Source: Mesorhabditis belari
Lineage: Eukaryota; Nematoda; Chromadorea; Rhabditida; Rhabditidae
Direction of reading: 5' to 3'
Assembly (NCBI GenBank): GCA_958450365.1
Contig: CAUEEP010000245.1
Coordinates: forward strand, 682,001 to 746,000
DNA length: 64,000 nt
In this document: piece by piece, positions 44,701 through 57,063 of the stretch
Layout of the letters: each line of letters opens with the position of its first letter
How positions within the stretch are numbered: the first letter of the stretch is position 1
Notes under the pieces: generated by a model
Seen by the model: only the letters and a program-made list of their open reading frames with translations
Told to the model about the DNA's origin: nothing
Database searches by the model: none
Position numbers and translations under genes: made by a program

Positions 44701-47700
44701 TGTGTAAGGAAATTCAGAAAAACTTTCTTCACATCTTCGATATCCGCGATCTCATAGCCGAACTTTTTCAATTGCTCGTCTTTATTCGTAGTTCCTAAAA
44801 AGTTTAAAGAAGATATTGGATTATAGAATTATGATAGAATTATAATAGAATTATAATAGAATTATAATAGAATTATAATAGAATTATAATAGAATTATGA
44901 TAGAATTATGATAGAATAACGATAAAATTATGATAGAATTACTATAGAATAACGATAGAATTCCTTTACGATCCAATTAAATAAATCAGATAAATTATCG
45001 AATAATTTGATAGAATTAGATAAGTTTTCAAAAAAAACCCCTAAAATCTTTTGTTTTCAAATATCTCCAGAGATATTTGCTTTTAAAACTAACCCAATAA
45101 ATGGAAAAGATAGTAATCCTTGAGGTCATTGAAAGCCGGCGATGAACTGTTACCCCAACGACCATTCGGGAAATCGTCCCAATCCTAGAGAAAAGATCTG
45201 TATTCAATGCAAATATTTTGAGCACAATCATCGAAAAACACTCTTTCTAGCGCACTGAACTTGACAAGAATGACGGCTTAGTGCATCAGAAAGGCTATGT
45301 TTCTATTTCTGAGCATAAAGTACAATGCTAAGAGTAGTGTAATGTACTGTAATGTTCTTATAAGCTCACCCTTGTTCGATAGATGTACGATTTGGGGCGA
45401 GCACTCCAGAAAATCGGGCGAACATCTTCTTTGCATCTGAAAAGAGGTTGAATTAGTCAAAAAAATATTTACCGTAAATACTGTAATAGTACCCGACCCC
45501 CATAATGACGGTGCGGAGTGTTGTGTAGTCTAGCTTTGAACGAGTTTTTCTCGACACTGGTTTATGCTACAATGCGCGCTTAGGTATCAAAAAATAGCTG
45601 AAATTCAGGGCTATTTTTTGATACCAAAGACGCATTTTTTGAAAGTACGGGTGCTTTGAAAAAAAAGCAATGAAATGAAATACTAAAAAACTTTTGCGAC
45701 TACGCGACTGTACGAGGGCAGTGGGGCACTATTACAGTATTTACGGTAGTTTATTAAGTAATTTAAGCTCTTTGACTAATTTGTGGCTTTTCCTATACTT
45801 CCTACCGTAAATACTGTAATAGTACCCGACCCCCATAATGACGGTGCGGAGTTTTGTGTAGTCTAGCTTTGAACGAGTTTTTCTTGACACTGATTTATGC
45901 TACAATGCGCGCTTAGGTATCAAAAAATAGCCCTAAATTTCAGCTATTTTTTGATACCAAAGACGCATTTTTTGAAAGTACGGGTGCTTTGAAAAAAAAG
46001 CAATGAAATGAAATACTAAAAAACTTTTGCGACTACGCGACTGTACGAGGGCGGTGGGCGACTATTACACTATTTACGGTAGTTATTTAGTTTTAGATTT
46101 AAAAGTAAATCAAAATTTCTCTATCATTTTCACCTAATCGGATGATTTCCTCCGTGTGGTTCCCATGGAAGTGCTCGCATCGGTTTCTTCTGCCACAGTC
46201 CTAGTTCTTGAAGAATTTCACTGAAAGCTTCTTCTTTCTGAGGTTCTTTGTGTTCAAAAAGTGTAATAACATCCTTTCTAGTGCACTCAATTTCTCGATT
46301 CTCTTTTGGCAAAAGCTGAGTGCAAATATGAGCAATTTGAGGTAATTTGAGCACACTAGAAGGGCTGCTTTTCTATTTTTGAGCACAAAGAACGTTTCAT
46401 AGAGGATACTAGATCTAGATTTAGATTTAGGTTTAGATTTAAGTCTAGATTTAGATCTAGATTTGGATTTAGATTTAGATTTAGATTCAGTCTACATTTC
46501 CCTTTTTAAACTCACCGACAAGTTCCCTCTCTGTTCATCGTGTACAAATGGATACATTTCGCCGATCCATTGCTCAACAAGCGACGGCACATCTCGATCG
46601 CTTTTACCTAAATTTTCGATAAAACTCGAAAGTTTTGTTAGGCTATTATATAAATACTATAGAGAATTGAGTTCTTGTTTTCTGTTGTCTGTTTTCTGTT
46701 GTCTCTTGTTTTCTATTCCAATTCAACTCACCGTTCCATATTTCCTAACCGCATCATCGTCGTGTTTAATCGGCTCAAGATCATTTAGAATCCATTCGGG
46801 AATCGTCAATTGCGACAACGTGGCGATACGACGAATTGATTCGTAGCCCTGCAGAACTTTATTTAGGAATCATTCTCTAGGATTAAGTCACAAAATCAAG
46901 ATGATAACACCGTTTACTATCACTAGGTTTATTCGTTTAAAGTGGAATCGTATTAGATCAAATAGACAGTCTTGAACTATTCAGAAGTCTTGCACTATTT
47001 CAGTGTTAGATAACTTGCTACAAACCATAATTGGCATAATTCCTGGAATGATCGGACACGTTATGCCGATCTCTCGACAATCGCGCACAAATTTCTCGAA
47101 AGACTCCGCCTCGAAGAAAAGCTGAGTGACGATGAATTGAGCACCCGCGTCCACCTGGAAATATTGTTTTTGACAAGGAAAAAAGAGATTTCGAGAGAGG
47201 GGATTGAACCCTCCACCCTTTGCTCTCCAGGCTCTAGCCACTAACCACTGAGCTATCTGGTACGTTAGCTAGCAAGGAGAAAAAGGGAAAGACAACAGGG
47301 AAGAAGGAAGAAATAAAGAAAAAAGGAACCGTGGGTTTACTTGAAAATCCGAATCACATATATTAATAATAAAGAAATGAAGAAATAGACAAGAGAAAGG
47401 AGATTTCTGAAGAGGATAAGCTAATAATCTATCGATCGATGATCCTGGAATTCTGTGACGCTAACCTTTGCTTTCAAATACATCAAATCGGCTCGATACG
47501 AGGGAGCATCCGGGTGACCGAGTGGGTAACCTAAAAAATACTTCATTTCAATATATCATTGCATTAAATATAGATTTCAATAGCATTCAAATCTCTCAGC
47601 TTTGCACCTGAACAAGCGATGGTGAAATAATCGCCGAACTCCTCTCGAATCCATCGAATCATGTCAAGGGCACGATAACGATACAAATATTGGCACTCTT

Positions 47701-50135
47701 CTGAGGAAGTTTCCTGGCAAAAATTGATTTACAAGGATTTCCAAAAAGTCAAACTGATGGCGGAAGATCGCCACGAAGAGCCAGAATATTCCGAAGTCCG
47801 TATTTCTTCGATTGAGCCAAATGGCGGACGGTTTGAGCTTTTGAATATTGAACACACGTCATGTGAAGCATTGTTTCCACTCTGAAAGACAGGAAATCTT
47901 TTTCTTTTTCTTTTATTTTTGATTTCTTAAATCTAAAAATAATCCTTTCTTGAGTCAAATAAGTTTATTTTGCCAAATTTTGCAATTTTTCAATCCCGTT
48001 TCAATCCTGTTTCAATCCCGTTTCAATCCCGTTTAAATCCCGTTTCAATCCTGTTTCAATCCCGTTTCAATTCCGTTTAAATCCTGTTTCAATCCCGTTT
48101 CAATCCCGTTTCAATTCCATTTAAATCCCGTTTCAATCCCGTTTAAATCCCGTTTCAATCCTGTTTCAATCCTGTTTCAATCCTGTTTCAATTCAATCGA
48201 AATCTGATCCACGATTCTCTCACCTAGCTTTCACATGGCCAAGTGATGTGATTTGGATTTTTATTCTTTTATTTCTATTTATTTCTATTCCATGGCCTAA
48301 ACCTTATTAAATTTCTATTTCCAGATCTCAGCATTCTACTTGTCAATTCAATTTGTTTTAGATATGGGCTGAAATTTCATTTTTAGCCCGGTCCGGACAG
48401 CTCGCAGGATAGAACAGGCTGGGCTGGGTTGACAATAAAAAAGTGAAGAAAAAAAATCGAGTTCCTGAGAGGGGATTGAATCCTCGACCTCTTGCTTTCC
48501 GAGCTTTACCCTCTAATGACTGAGCTATTCAGTACCTAAACTTGCCAAGAGAAAGAGGGAAACACAAGGGGGAAGTGAAAGAGAAATCAGTTACATGTCT
48601 AGTCTGCCTCTACTTTCGATAATCTATGCGAGATTTATCTACACGATCTCAATGCTCTCACCTGCAATAGTTCATGATTCCGAGAGCGATCGATGACGAA
48701 GAGGTCTCCTTCTGCATGTTTGCTAAAAGGATTTTTTTGTTGTGAAATTTCTTTACTCAATGAAAGCCTTAAACTCACCGGGATCCGAGTTCATATGCCA
48801 TGTGATGTCAACGAAGAGAGGTAGACCTTCATTGAAACTGAAAATCATACAAAATACTGCTTTTCAGTGCTTTTCCGCTTAGATTTCCGATAGAAACAAA
48901 GCGGAATTTCCGACTTTAGATAAGCTTCATATGGAACTAATTTGTATGTTTAATGTTTAATGTTTAATGTTTAATGTTTAATGTTTAATGTATAATGTTT
49001 AATGTTTAATGTTTAATGTTTAATGTTTAATGTTTAATGTTTAATGTTTAATGTTTAATGACACCCTCTAATAGAATGACACCCTAGGGGGTATTGAAAA
49101 ATAGAATGACATGTCATTCTAATACAGCATACGAAAAGCAAACTTTTGAAAACCAAATTTAAAAGACTGTTATATGTTTAATGTTAATGTTATATGTTAA
49201 TATGTTTAGTATGTTTAATACAGTCGACTCTCTCTATCACGGAACTCTATATAGCGGAAAACTCTATAGAACGGAATGGAATTTTGGTCTGGGCCGAAGC
49301 TAAGTTATATAAAACGGCACTCTATATAATGGAAAGTTCTATATAAGGAAAACATTTCTTGGTGCCTTCGATTCCGTTATGGAGACTGTATTCTATTTAT
49401 TGCAATAGATTAGTCTAATTATAGAAATTCAAAATCTCAAATCTCACCGATCCAAACGGGTGAAAAAGTTCGCGACTCCATTAGCGGTTTTCGGCGGGAA
49501 GAACTCGAGTGAGAAAAATGGGGTTCCATCGTTGATTCGTCTGCAATATTTTATCAAATGTTTTTAAAAAATAGATTTGTATTTTTATATTTCTAAAAGC
49601 ATTATTCTAAATATTATTTCAACTTCTTTCCTCACCGGTTGATCTTCTCGTGCAGCGGAATGTACTCTCTCGAGCCAACCTAGAAAAGAAAAGGAAGTGA
49701 CTAGAAAAGCCGAGTGTTTAGAAAAGTTCTAGAGATGAAATAGAGTTACTAGAAGCATGTTTTACGGTAATTTTATAGAAATTCAAGAAATTCAAGAAAT
49801 TTTCGACGTTCTTTCAGAGCTTTCCGCTTTGTGAACAAGAAAAATCGCGTTAAAGCCGACAAACCGACAAATTACTGTAGAGATTGAGCCTTAACAATCC
49901 TGTGTACTTTATTTAATGGATAGATTTTGATCTAGACATATGATCTGTTTGATTTTTGATTTTTGTCGATCTTTTCCCTTTGACTTACCTCAAAACAGAC
50001 ACCCTTTTCTCCATCCGACGAATGTCCACCGACACTTGCTTGTGAATCCGTTGATGGGAGAGCCGATGTGCGTGGTTGACCTCTAAGTGACAATTCAACA
50101 AACAAATACGAAGTAGAAATGAGAATTCTGTTCAT
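41703..50135 (-). CDS. MTHFR: methylenetetrahydrofolate reductase (MTHFR)
   Basis: FAD enzyme reducing 5,10-methylene-THF to 5-methyl-THF for methionine synthesis. About 21 exons on the minus strand; last exons 42460-42614, 42066-42162, 41703-41798. Catalytic barrel: [125 protein letters not shown]. Then [57 protein letters not shown] and the SAM-binding regulatory domain ([50 protein letters not shown]). The start is uncertain: an exon with ATG at about 50819 reads MTKASPSNPLSVQ but does not join in phase; the coordinate given is the in-frame ATG in the first certain exon. Introns carry many repeats. Confidence 0.93.
43452..43671. mobile_element. MITE family 2, copy 2 (MTHFR intron)
   Basis: Begins TACCGTATTTTCTTTAATAG, ends 'actattaaagagaatccggta'-like complement; internal 'gagcgtcgcctaaattgctc' and 'gacgatgagatctagtgggg' blocks. 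Confidence 0.9.
43805..44027. mobile_element. MITE family 2, copy 3 (MTHFR intron)
   Basis: Best-preserved copy: TACCGTATTTTCTCTAATAG at the left and its exact complement at the right, the inverted repeat continuing into GTAGTGCACC. It lies about 130 bp from copy 2, with extra fragments of the terminal sequence (GTATTCTCTCAAATA) at 43770-43803. Confidence 0.93.
44456..44507. repeat. (TTTG)n microsatellite
   Basis: About 12 TTTG units in an MTHFR intron. Confidence 0.95.
44822..44960. repeat. 11-bp tandem repeat
   Basis: Units of ATAGAATTATA or close variants in an MTHFR intron. Confidence 0.93.
45470..45748. mobile_element. MITE family 1, copy in an MTHFR intron (a)
   Basis: 279 bp with perfect ends: TACCGTAAATACTGTAATAG and its complement. 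Opposite orientation to the copies at 9.9, 19.9 and 40.5 kb. Confidence 0.96.
45803..46081. mobile_element. MITE family 1, copy in the same MTHFR intron (b)
   Basis: 279 bp, same orientation as the neighbour 54 bp away and nearly identical to it. It differs in the central palindrome ('atagccctaaatttcagctat'). Confidence 0.96.
46411..46490. repeat. (GATTTA)n microsatellite
   Basis: Units of GATTTA with variants GGTTTA and GATCTA in an MTHFR intron. Confidence 0.93.
47175..47300 (-). mobile_element. tRNA-derived SINE, family B copy 1
   Basis: Minus strand has a canonical A box TAGCTCAGTGG and B box GGGTTCAATCC with a paired T arm (GAGGG/CCCTC), but acceptor and anticodon stems do not pair. 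Flanks on both sides match the copy at 48440-48600. Lies in an MTHFR intron. Confidence 0.75.
47988..48195. repeat. 11-bp tandem repeat
   Basis: About 19 units of GTTTCAATCCC with variants TTTAAATCCCG and CTGTTTCAATC, in an MTHFR intron. Confidence 0.95.
48440..48600 (-). mobile_element. tRNA-derived SINE, family B copy 2
   Basis: Minus strand A-box-like TAGCTCAGTCA and B-box-like GGATTCAATCC, with the purine-rich flank 'gagaaagagggaaacac' resembling copy 1. Lies in an MTHFR intron. Confidence 0.7.
48946..49060. repeat. 8-bp tandem repeat
   Basis: About 14 units of TTTAATGT in an MTHFR intron. Confidence 0.95.
49221..49388. mobile_element. pogo/Tigger-like MITE
   Basis: 168 bp flanked by TA on each side; left end CAGTCGACTCTCTCTATCAC and right-end complement CAGTCTCCATAACGGAATCG share CAGTC and the ACGGAA block. 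Terminal CAGTC followed by an AACGGA-type repeat is characteristic of pogo-group elements. In an MTHFR intron. Confidence 0.65.
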
Positions 50136-50243
50136 AAGAGAATCAATTTCTTTCTAGAAAGACCACTCGATGAGTTTTTTTGCTACAGTAAGATTGATTT
50201 GACTCTAATTGTAAGAATTTTATAATGCTAATAGTCAGACTAA

Positions 50244-50560
50244 CGCCGGGATGGTGCAACGACAGTGTAGCTGTCTCTGGAATTAGGTCCGGGTTCGATC
50301 CGGCTCCCTAGTGGATCGGTTGCGGCCTATCCAGCCGTTTTCGCCTTCTCTTCACCATCAGAAAAAGCTATCTAGGGATTAAGTTAACTCCCTCTGGAGT
50401 AACGGAGGTTATGTGCGTTCTGGCGTAATGGTTAGCACAGTTGCCCGGTAAGCAAAAGGTCCCAGGCTGGAGTCCCGGCTCGGTCTTTGATTTTTGATCT
50501 GGGCTAGTTTCAACTATTTGCCAATAAGAGTAGAGATTAGAGAGAGAATGTAGGCGTGAG
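50244..50560 (+). mobile_element. composite tRNA-derived SINE (family A copy 2)
   Basis: Two tRNA-like cores in a row: 50244-50311 with B box GGTTCGATCC, and 50415-50484 with A box TGGCGTAATGGTTAGCACAG. The link AACTCCCTCTGGAGTAACGG and the tail TTTGATCTGGGCTAGTTTCA match the element at 16864-17010. Confidence 0.72.
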
Positions 50561-50979
50561 TTAAGTTAAGATATTGTGATTATCGTGTCGAATAAACCAT
50601 GTCCTGAGCCCCCGATCTATCTTTAACGGTGAAACGATACTTTTTTCAACTTTTTTCAACTTCAAATAAACACCGACTGATATGGGATTGTCGAGAGGGA
50701 ATCGTCTCGTTTGATTCCATTTGTGTGTCCATTTTCCACCTGAAAATTTTGAGATCTTTTTTAATCAAATTTACATTACCTGAACGGAGAGCGGATTTGA
50801 CGGTGATGCTTTGGTCATAGCTGGAATTGAGGGGAATCTTTTGAAAGAAACGAGAAGACAGAAACATTAAAAGTTAACATTAAACGAAGGTGATGATTAT
50901 GATCAGAGCATAATCTGTTTTCTAGAAGATGGATAATGTAGAAAGCTACAGTTATCCTTCAGCTTTTCCTCATTCTACC

Positions 50980-51248
50980 TACCGTAAATCCTGTAATAGT
51001 ACCCTATCCCCATAATGACGGTGCGGTGTGTTGCGTAGTCTAGCTTTGAACGAGTTTTTCTCGACACTAGTTTATGCTACAATGCGCGCTTATGTATCAA
51101 AAAATAGCTGAAATTCAGGGCTATTTTTTGATACCAAAGACGCATTTTTTGAAAGTACGGGTGCTTTGCAAAAAATGAAATACTAAAAAACTTTTGCTAC
51201 TACGCGACTGTACGAGGTCGGCGGGGTACTATTACAGTGTTTACGGTA
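50980..51248. mobile_element. MITE family 1, intergenic copy
   Basis: 269 bp, ends TACCGTAAATCCTGTAAT and its near-complement; same orientation as the two copies in the MTHFR intron. Confidence 0.95.
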
Positions 51249-51804
51249 GTTTATTCGATATTCGATAAGAAATGAAACTGTGAATTGAATGAGATTAAAA
51301 TTAAGCTTAAACTAAGCAAATATAATATAATCAAACTAATCAAATTAAATCTAATCAAATTAAATTTTTCAAATTATTCATCATTTAGAAAACGATTTCA
51401 AGTGAATCAAAGGTCAGAAATTTGATTTCAAACAAGAATAAGGATTACAAGGAATAGCAATCATTCACAACTCTCAAATCTCCGTAATTCTATTGGTCTA
51501 AAAGTGTTTTTTTTTTGCGTTCAAACGGTCCATCGGATTTATGAGGGAATTATTCCATTTCCATTCCCACAATTTCGCCTTTTTCCCTTTTTTCTCTCTT
51601 CAATTCCACATGTCATTCACGTGTCTTCTCCCTCCCATATCTATAGGAAATGTTTAGAAATTTCCAAGGAAAAAAAAATGACTGTTCATTGTCTGTACGA
51701 TTTCTAATATTTCCTAGCATTACGATCAAGAAGTTGCATTTAATGAAAATAGGATATGATTTGAAAAATGAACTAGGTTGAAAGGGGTTTAAAAACAAAA
51801 AAAT

Positions 51805-51872
51805 ATATATGTTGTGTCCGATTTAGATTGAATCTAAATCGAACGGAAATCTAAATCGGACACAACATATAT
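51805..51872. repeat. 25-bp perfect inverted repeat
   Basis: Left arm 51805-51829 (TGTTGTGTCCGATTTAGATT at its core), 18-bp spacer, exact complement 51848-51872. The spacer contains another copy of AATCTAAATCG, so alternative pairings exist. Confidence 0.85.
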
Positions 51873-53451
51873 AAACTTTCCAAAATAGCATTGCATTAAA
51901 AGATCAAAAGAAAATAGCATTGTAATCTTGTAGTCAAAGTAAAAGAAAAAAACGAAACTCTCAGAAACTGGGCCAGATGGCCAGATGGCCAGGAGTCTTG
52001 TCTCTTAAGCGTTCAATCACGCTCGCAAGATAAAAATGTTTCTTTTTCCCACCAAGTGGGTTTTTTCTTTCACAATATTTGGGTAATAAGTGTAATAGAG
52101 GTAACGGCCGCAGTGCTATAAAATTGGTTAGACCTTTCCCACAATTGTTAGATGTGGTTAGACCTTTATGTCTTATTATGTATCCTTTGTTTGTATCACA
52201 TTATTGGTTTTCAATAAATGTACTTTTTTTTAAAAACTATTGATATCTGTGATGCCAATAAAATAAAACGAATATAACAATAAGTTAAGTGAAGTTGATT
52301 AAGTGAAGAAGTTAATTAAGTGAAGTTAATTAAGTGAAAATCTCCCAACGTTAAAATGAAAGAATAAAATTTTGCAAATCCCAATGGCTATTTCAATTGG
52401 GCACTCAATAATTGCCTAATCATTTCGAAATAAATCAAATATTTAAGGAAAAACTCAATTAGAAACAATAAAAAGTCATATAAAAGTAATTGAAAAAGAA
52501 TAAAGTTAACTGGTTACAATTCGTACAAAATATCGGCTATAAACTAATGATATATCGAGAAATGTGACAGCTATTTAAAAGCTGATCAACAACGGATACT
52601 TTGGACCTTTATTTTGAGAAAAACAGAATAAAATGAAAGCTGAATAACTATTTCATAAGATAAATGGATAAATATAGGGAAGAAGTTTGTGTAGGAAATG
52701 AGGGGTTTAATGCACACAGATGGCCGAAATGTAAAGAGAAGAAAAAGAAAAAAAAAGGAGACAATCAGCGCGCTTTTTCCTTTTTTTTCCTCTCTCATTT
52801 CCACGTACATTCTCCAAACAAAAGTCGAAGGAGAAAAGAGAAAAATGGGAGTGAAAAAAAGCGTTTTTTGAAACGTGGTCCAGGAAAAACCCCTCTCGAT
52901 TTGATCCATTGTGATCGAATCAATGTGTTTCCCTGGATTTTTTTTCGAACAAACATGCCAACTCGAATTCTCGTTTCCGTAATTTTTTTTTTTGCCACAA
53001 ATCCTGACCTCAGCCAATATCTCTTTGATTCAGAAAATTAGGGCAACAAAAAATACCATTTAGTCATCGAAGACGAGTCGATAACCAAATCGTGACCAAG
53101 TACTTGGGACAACGATTTCAACTATTTCACCCATATAGAAAACTCTGGAAACGTTCCGTCAACAAGTTAAAACGCAAAAGGAAAAGGGTTACCATTGTCA
53201 TTGTCAAGTGATTGTCAATATCTCAAAAAGGTCATTGTTTAGATTTACGGTACTCTCCTGTTATACTCACAATTCAATAAATAACCTGGATACTTGTGCA
53301 ACTGATGTATTCAGGGAATCGATTCTGTTCCATGCCTGGATTCTGGACAATGGCTTAGAAATAGATTCGAAATTTTGCTTGATTCTAATTTCTAATCTAG
53401 AATCAAGCAAAAGTAGAGTCCAAAGTTGATTTGGGATTGCTTGGATACTGT

Positions 53452-53586
53452 ATTACAGACGCACGGGTGAATTGGTGAATTTAGGGATTAAAAGAAGCTT
53501 CTTTTAATCCCTAAATCAACTTTTCTCTAAAATGACTTGATTTCTAAATGCGTAGAATGGGCACAATTTACCCGTGCGTCTGTAAT
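53452..53586. mobile_element. short foldback element
   Basis: 135 bp; ATTACAGACGCACGGGT at the left and its complement at the right, with an internal perfect palindrome around 'gggattaaaagaagcttctt'. The end motif ATTACAGACGC is shared with the foldback at 18213-18437. Confidence 0.78.
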
Positions 53587-54915
53587 TAAGTACTGAGTTG
53601 CTTATCGATAAAGTTGATCTCAAATAGAAATCAATTTTACATTGAATTCTTCTGACTCACTTAATTTTAACTTCAAATGGCAGGGGTTTTTCCGAGTGAT
53701 TTTTGTGTACCATAAATATTTCCCGCTTTTTCATTCTGCTATCAGTGACCATTGCGTGTCTCGTTTTGACAAGACGGGGCAAAGAAAAACTCAAAATACT
53801 CCCGAAATATCAGGCTTGAGGAACTTCTTTTTGATTGGGATTTGAAAATGGCTGGAAACATTGTTGACTTATGAGGGTTTTGGCGTGGCTGATCAATCAA
53901 AGGAATCGGGAATTTTAAGCCGTCCGAGAATGGGAAAAAGCCACGATCATTCTGATGAAATCTAGGGGCGAAAACATTTCGGAAAAGGAGAACGATTTCG
54001 TCTAGATACATAAAAATTTGTTACAACATCAGAGAACGGGGAACGGTGGACAGACTGGGATTCGAGATAGAACGTCTGTGAAAACCCTGAAACAAAAACG
54101 GTACAGTACGCATTATAGTAGGAAGCCGTCATTAGAACAGCATAAATGCTAATTTAATTGCTTCTTTATGAGATACAATATAAAGATTGCGCAAAAATTC
54201 TCAAAAAGCTCTGGTTTAGAGAAAATGCCCGAGAAAGGGTTATTAAAAAAGGGAGACAGTACAAGGTCCGAAATCGGGGGTGGAAGTCAATGGGGGCAAG
54301 TCTGGGAAGGGGAAGGGGTCACATCACCCCACCACTCATTCCGTTCCCTTCCTGCAGACTCTCCACCCCCTCAAGGCTGGCTATCATTCGTCTTTCAAAA
54401 AGAGATCCCCATTTTCGTAATGACCTTTGATTACACGCGCCACCACCACGCTTTTCCAAAGTTCTCTTTCTCTCGAATTTCATAGTTTATGTACAACGAG
54501 TGTCTGGTCAGTTATGGGTTGTGTATATTTTTGGCAAATGCCCTTAAGATTTCTATTAATCAATTTCTATTACCCATCCCCAGCTACTCCCAAAAACACG
54601 CAAGAAACGGTGAAATTTCAGTTTTTGCTGACTGGAGCCGAGCCAACGCAAAAATCCCCTCCTCAGACTTCATCAAAACGTGTTTTCGTCAAATGTCAAA
54701 GATAAACTGATAAAAGAAGGGGTCAAAGTTTCCTGCAATTTCTGAAAAATAGATAATTTAAAACTTGATTATTTCTGAGATTAAAAAAATGCAAAACCAA
54801 ATTTAATAAACTAACAAATTGTGAAAAAAAATAACATAGCAAAGTATGTATATAGCCCGAATAAAAAAATAAATTAACAAATTGATGAAATCATTAAATA
54901 AATCGTTGGTCCTTT

Positions 54916-56882
54916 TCATTCTTCTTCTTCATCATCATTCTTTTTCATCGTTCGCTTGAGCTTTTCGAGAAGTCGATCATTTGAGCGTTGAAGAGCCGTT
55001 GGAGCGAGTACCTTGCGAATATGGCCTAAACCGGTAATTGAATAAACGAAAGAACTAAAAATCTGCTTAAATTAGAGCAAGTCCAATTTAGAACACAACC
55101 TTCAAATGCTGGATCGCGGATTTTAGGCTGCTTTAGCTTGGCTTTTCCTTTCTTTGTGGGGGTCGCTTCCAACACTTCCAGTTCAGTTTTAAACTTTGCA
55201 ATTCTAAAAATTCAAACCGTTTTAAAAAGATCAATTCAGCTCACTCTTGCTTTTGACTATCTCCAGTTTCGTCAAATAATGCATCAATCGTTACTGTATC
55301 TAAAGCTTGCGGTTCTTTAAGAAAATGACTACATTTTTACTTGACGACTCCTTTGTCTTCTTAATTACTGTAGGTCCGTCTTCGACATCTCCCTAAAACA
55401 ACTACTAGCTTAATAAAGAAAACAAAGCTCACATTATTGTCTTCCTCTCGACCAATTTCATCGGCCAATCGAGCTAATGTCAACGCACCTGGTTCTAAAA
55501 AGAAAAAAATTAAGCAAAAAACATAGCACTTACGGTTCTCTGGATTTGCATAGCGTCTATTCTTGCTATGTTTGATGTTCCCAGTGTATGCTTTCTCCTG
55601 AAAACAAAAATAAAAGTCGATTTTGAAAAGATTGACATGGATGAAGTAAGTAATAACAAAACAAACCCTTATAGAGATTCTCGATGGTTTCGATGGTGAA
55701 ATGACAATAGTATCATCATTTGTCATCATATCAATTTGTGACCGTATGGCTATTCTAAAAACGTTTAAGTTCTTTGTTGATATAAAAATGACCGACCCTC
55801 GTAGTTCATCAATATCTTTTGTAAAGTCAACTTCTCGGCTAGCCTTTGACAATACTTCAAGTTGCTAAATTAAATGAGTACTTGCACTTAACTACTAGAA
55901 AAATCAAACTTTCAAAAGAGAATCACTTGTAATCCTCTCAATAGCGCTCATTTGACGATCACTGGTCAATGCTGCTGATTGTCCAGAGCAATCCTCTTCA
56001 GAAATTTGCAGGCGTTTGTGCTGCACGGGATCGTACTACAAAAATTTTTCTATAAAAGAAATGAGAAATCAATTCACCGAACTCGTGAATGGTATTTGTA
56101 CAAAGGCCTTATGTGCATGTAATTTGAGCAAAGCAGCAACGGTGTCATAATGAGTTTCCTCCTGGAATGATTATTCAAAGATATTAATTAGGTGCTTAGA
56201 AAAGAATAGCAAAGTACTTACAATAAGCTCCTTTTGAAGACGCGTGATCTCAAGTAGCTGAACAGGGGTCACTCGTACCTACGCTACCCATATTTCTGAT
56301 TTCCAAGGACCTTTACCTGAGCCACATAATCCGACGGTTGTAAGAAGAAGAGAGCGTACGTCAAATAGACACCAAATATTCGGTCCAACATTGTTCGAGT
56401 CTAAGCACCACTTAATTTAATTGTCAGTAAGTTTAACTAACTAGAGATGCATCATAAGCAGTTCTTTCTATTTGCTTCTCGTGGTTATGATCAAATGGGT
56501 CAGTTCCTGAGTAAGTTGGTGCAACGGCAAGACGAAACGGATGCATGTAGGAGGCGGCCATTTGAAGTAGACGCTCGGAAAACTACAATAAGTTTAACCA
56601 GAATAAAAAAATTTTAAATACCTCGACTAGCTCCGGTGGTGCAATTCTGCCAGCAAAGATTTTTGAGAATTGGACTTCCTGAATAAGATTGTTCTAGAAT
56701 ACTAAGAAAAAATACCTTAAAGAGCTTCGCAAAATCCGTCATTCTTGGAGATCCCTTTTCCACAAACCGTTGCAATAACATCTCGATATCCTCTCGCATT
56801 CCCATGTAGATCTACAAAAATTATTATATTTTTGACTCAATTTACAACTTACAGGCGCAACAACAGGCTCATCCTGACTCAT
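54916..56882 (-). CDS. SNAPC1-like subunit of the snRNA-activating protein complex
   Basis: SNAPc binds the proximal sequence element of snRNA promoters. Multi-exon minus-strand gene from MSQDEPVVAP to a stop after NDDEEEE. The N-terminal half matches the SNAP43 domain: MREDIEMLLQRFVEKGSPRM and TDFAKLFKEVQFSKIFAGRI, MAASYMHPFRLAVAPTYSGT, RTMLDRIFGVYLTYALFFLQ (a SNAPC1 core feature), VTPVQLLEITRLQKEL, ALLKLHAHKAFVQIPFT. The C-terminal half is charged and low in complexity. It starts 181 bp after the SURF1 stop on the same strand, with a 3' splice site (ACTTTTTCAG) between, so it may be a downstream operon cistron. Identification rests on remembered family patterns. Confidence 0.82.
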
Positions 56883-57063
56883 TGTCGACCTCCCAAAAAC
56901 TGAAAAAGTTAAATACTAACCAAATTTATTTATTGCGTAGTAAAATAATGAGCAATTTCAACTTATTATGATTCATTATGACATGATCAAAAATTTTATT
57001 TTTCTCATACAAACTTAAAAAACAAAACAAGATCAACAAGCTAAAATGATTGCATAACAACTA

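Larger units (their letters stand above)
50136..54915. other. long interval without a supported gene
   Basis: Holds a composite SINE, a MITE, two foldbacks and a possible non-coding first exon of MTHFR near 50780-50819. The longest frames (minus 52586-53017; plus 54168-54485) are low-complexity, overlap opposite-strand frames and lack recognisable motifs. Confidence 0.55.

Noticed and set aside
47190..47263. Functional tRNA gene on the minus strand
   Set aside because: A and B boxes and the T arm are good but acceptor and anticodon stems do not pair, and a related copy with matching flanks exists 1.2 kb away.
47988..48195. Regular short repeats resembling a CRISPR array
   Set aside because: Units are contiguous with no unique spacers, and the host is a eukaryote; simple satellite.
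52586..53041. Overlapping 143- and 125-codon frames on opposite strands
   Set aside because: Low-complexity Lys- or Phe-rich translations of A/T runs with no recognisable domain.
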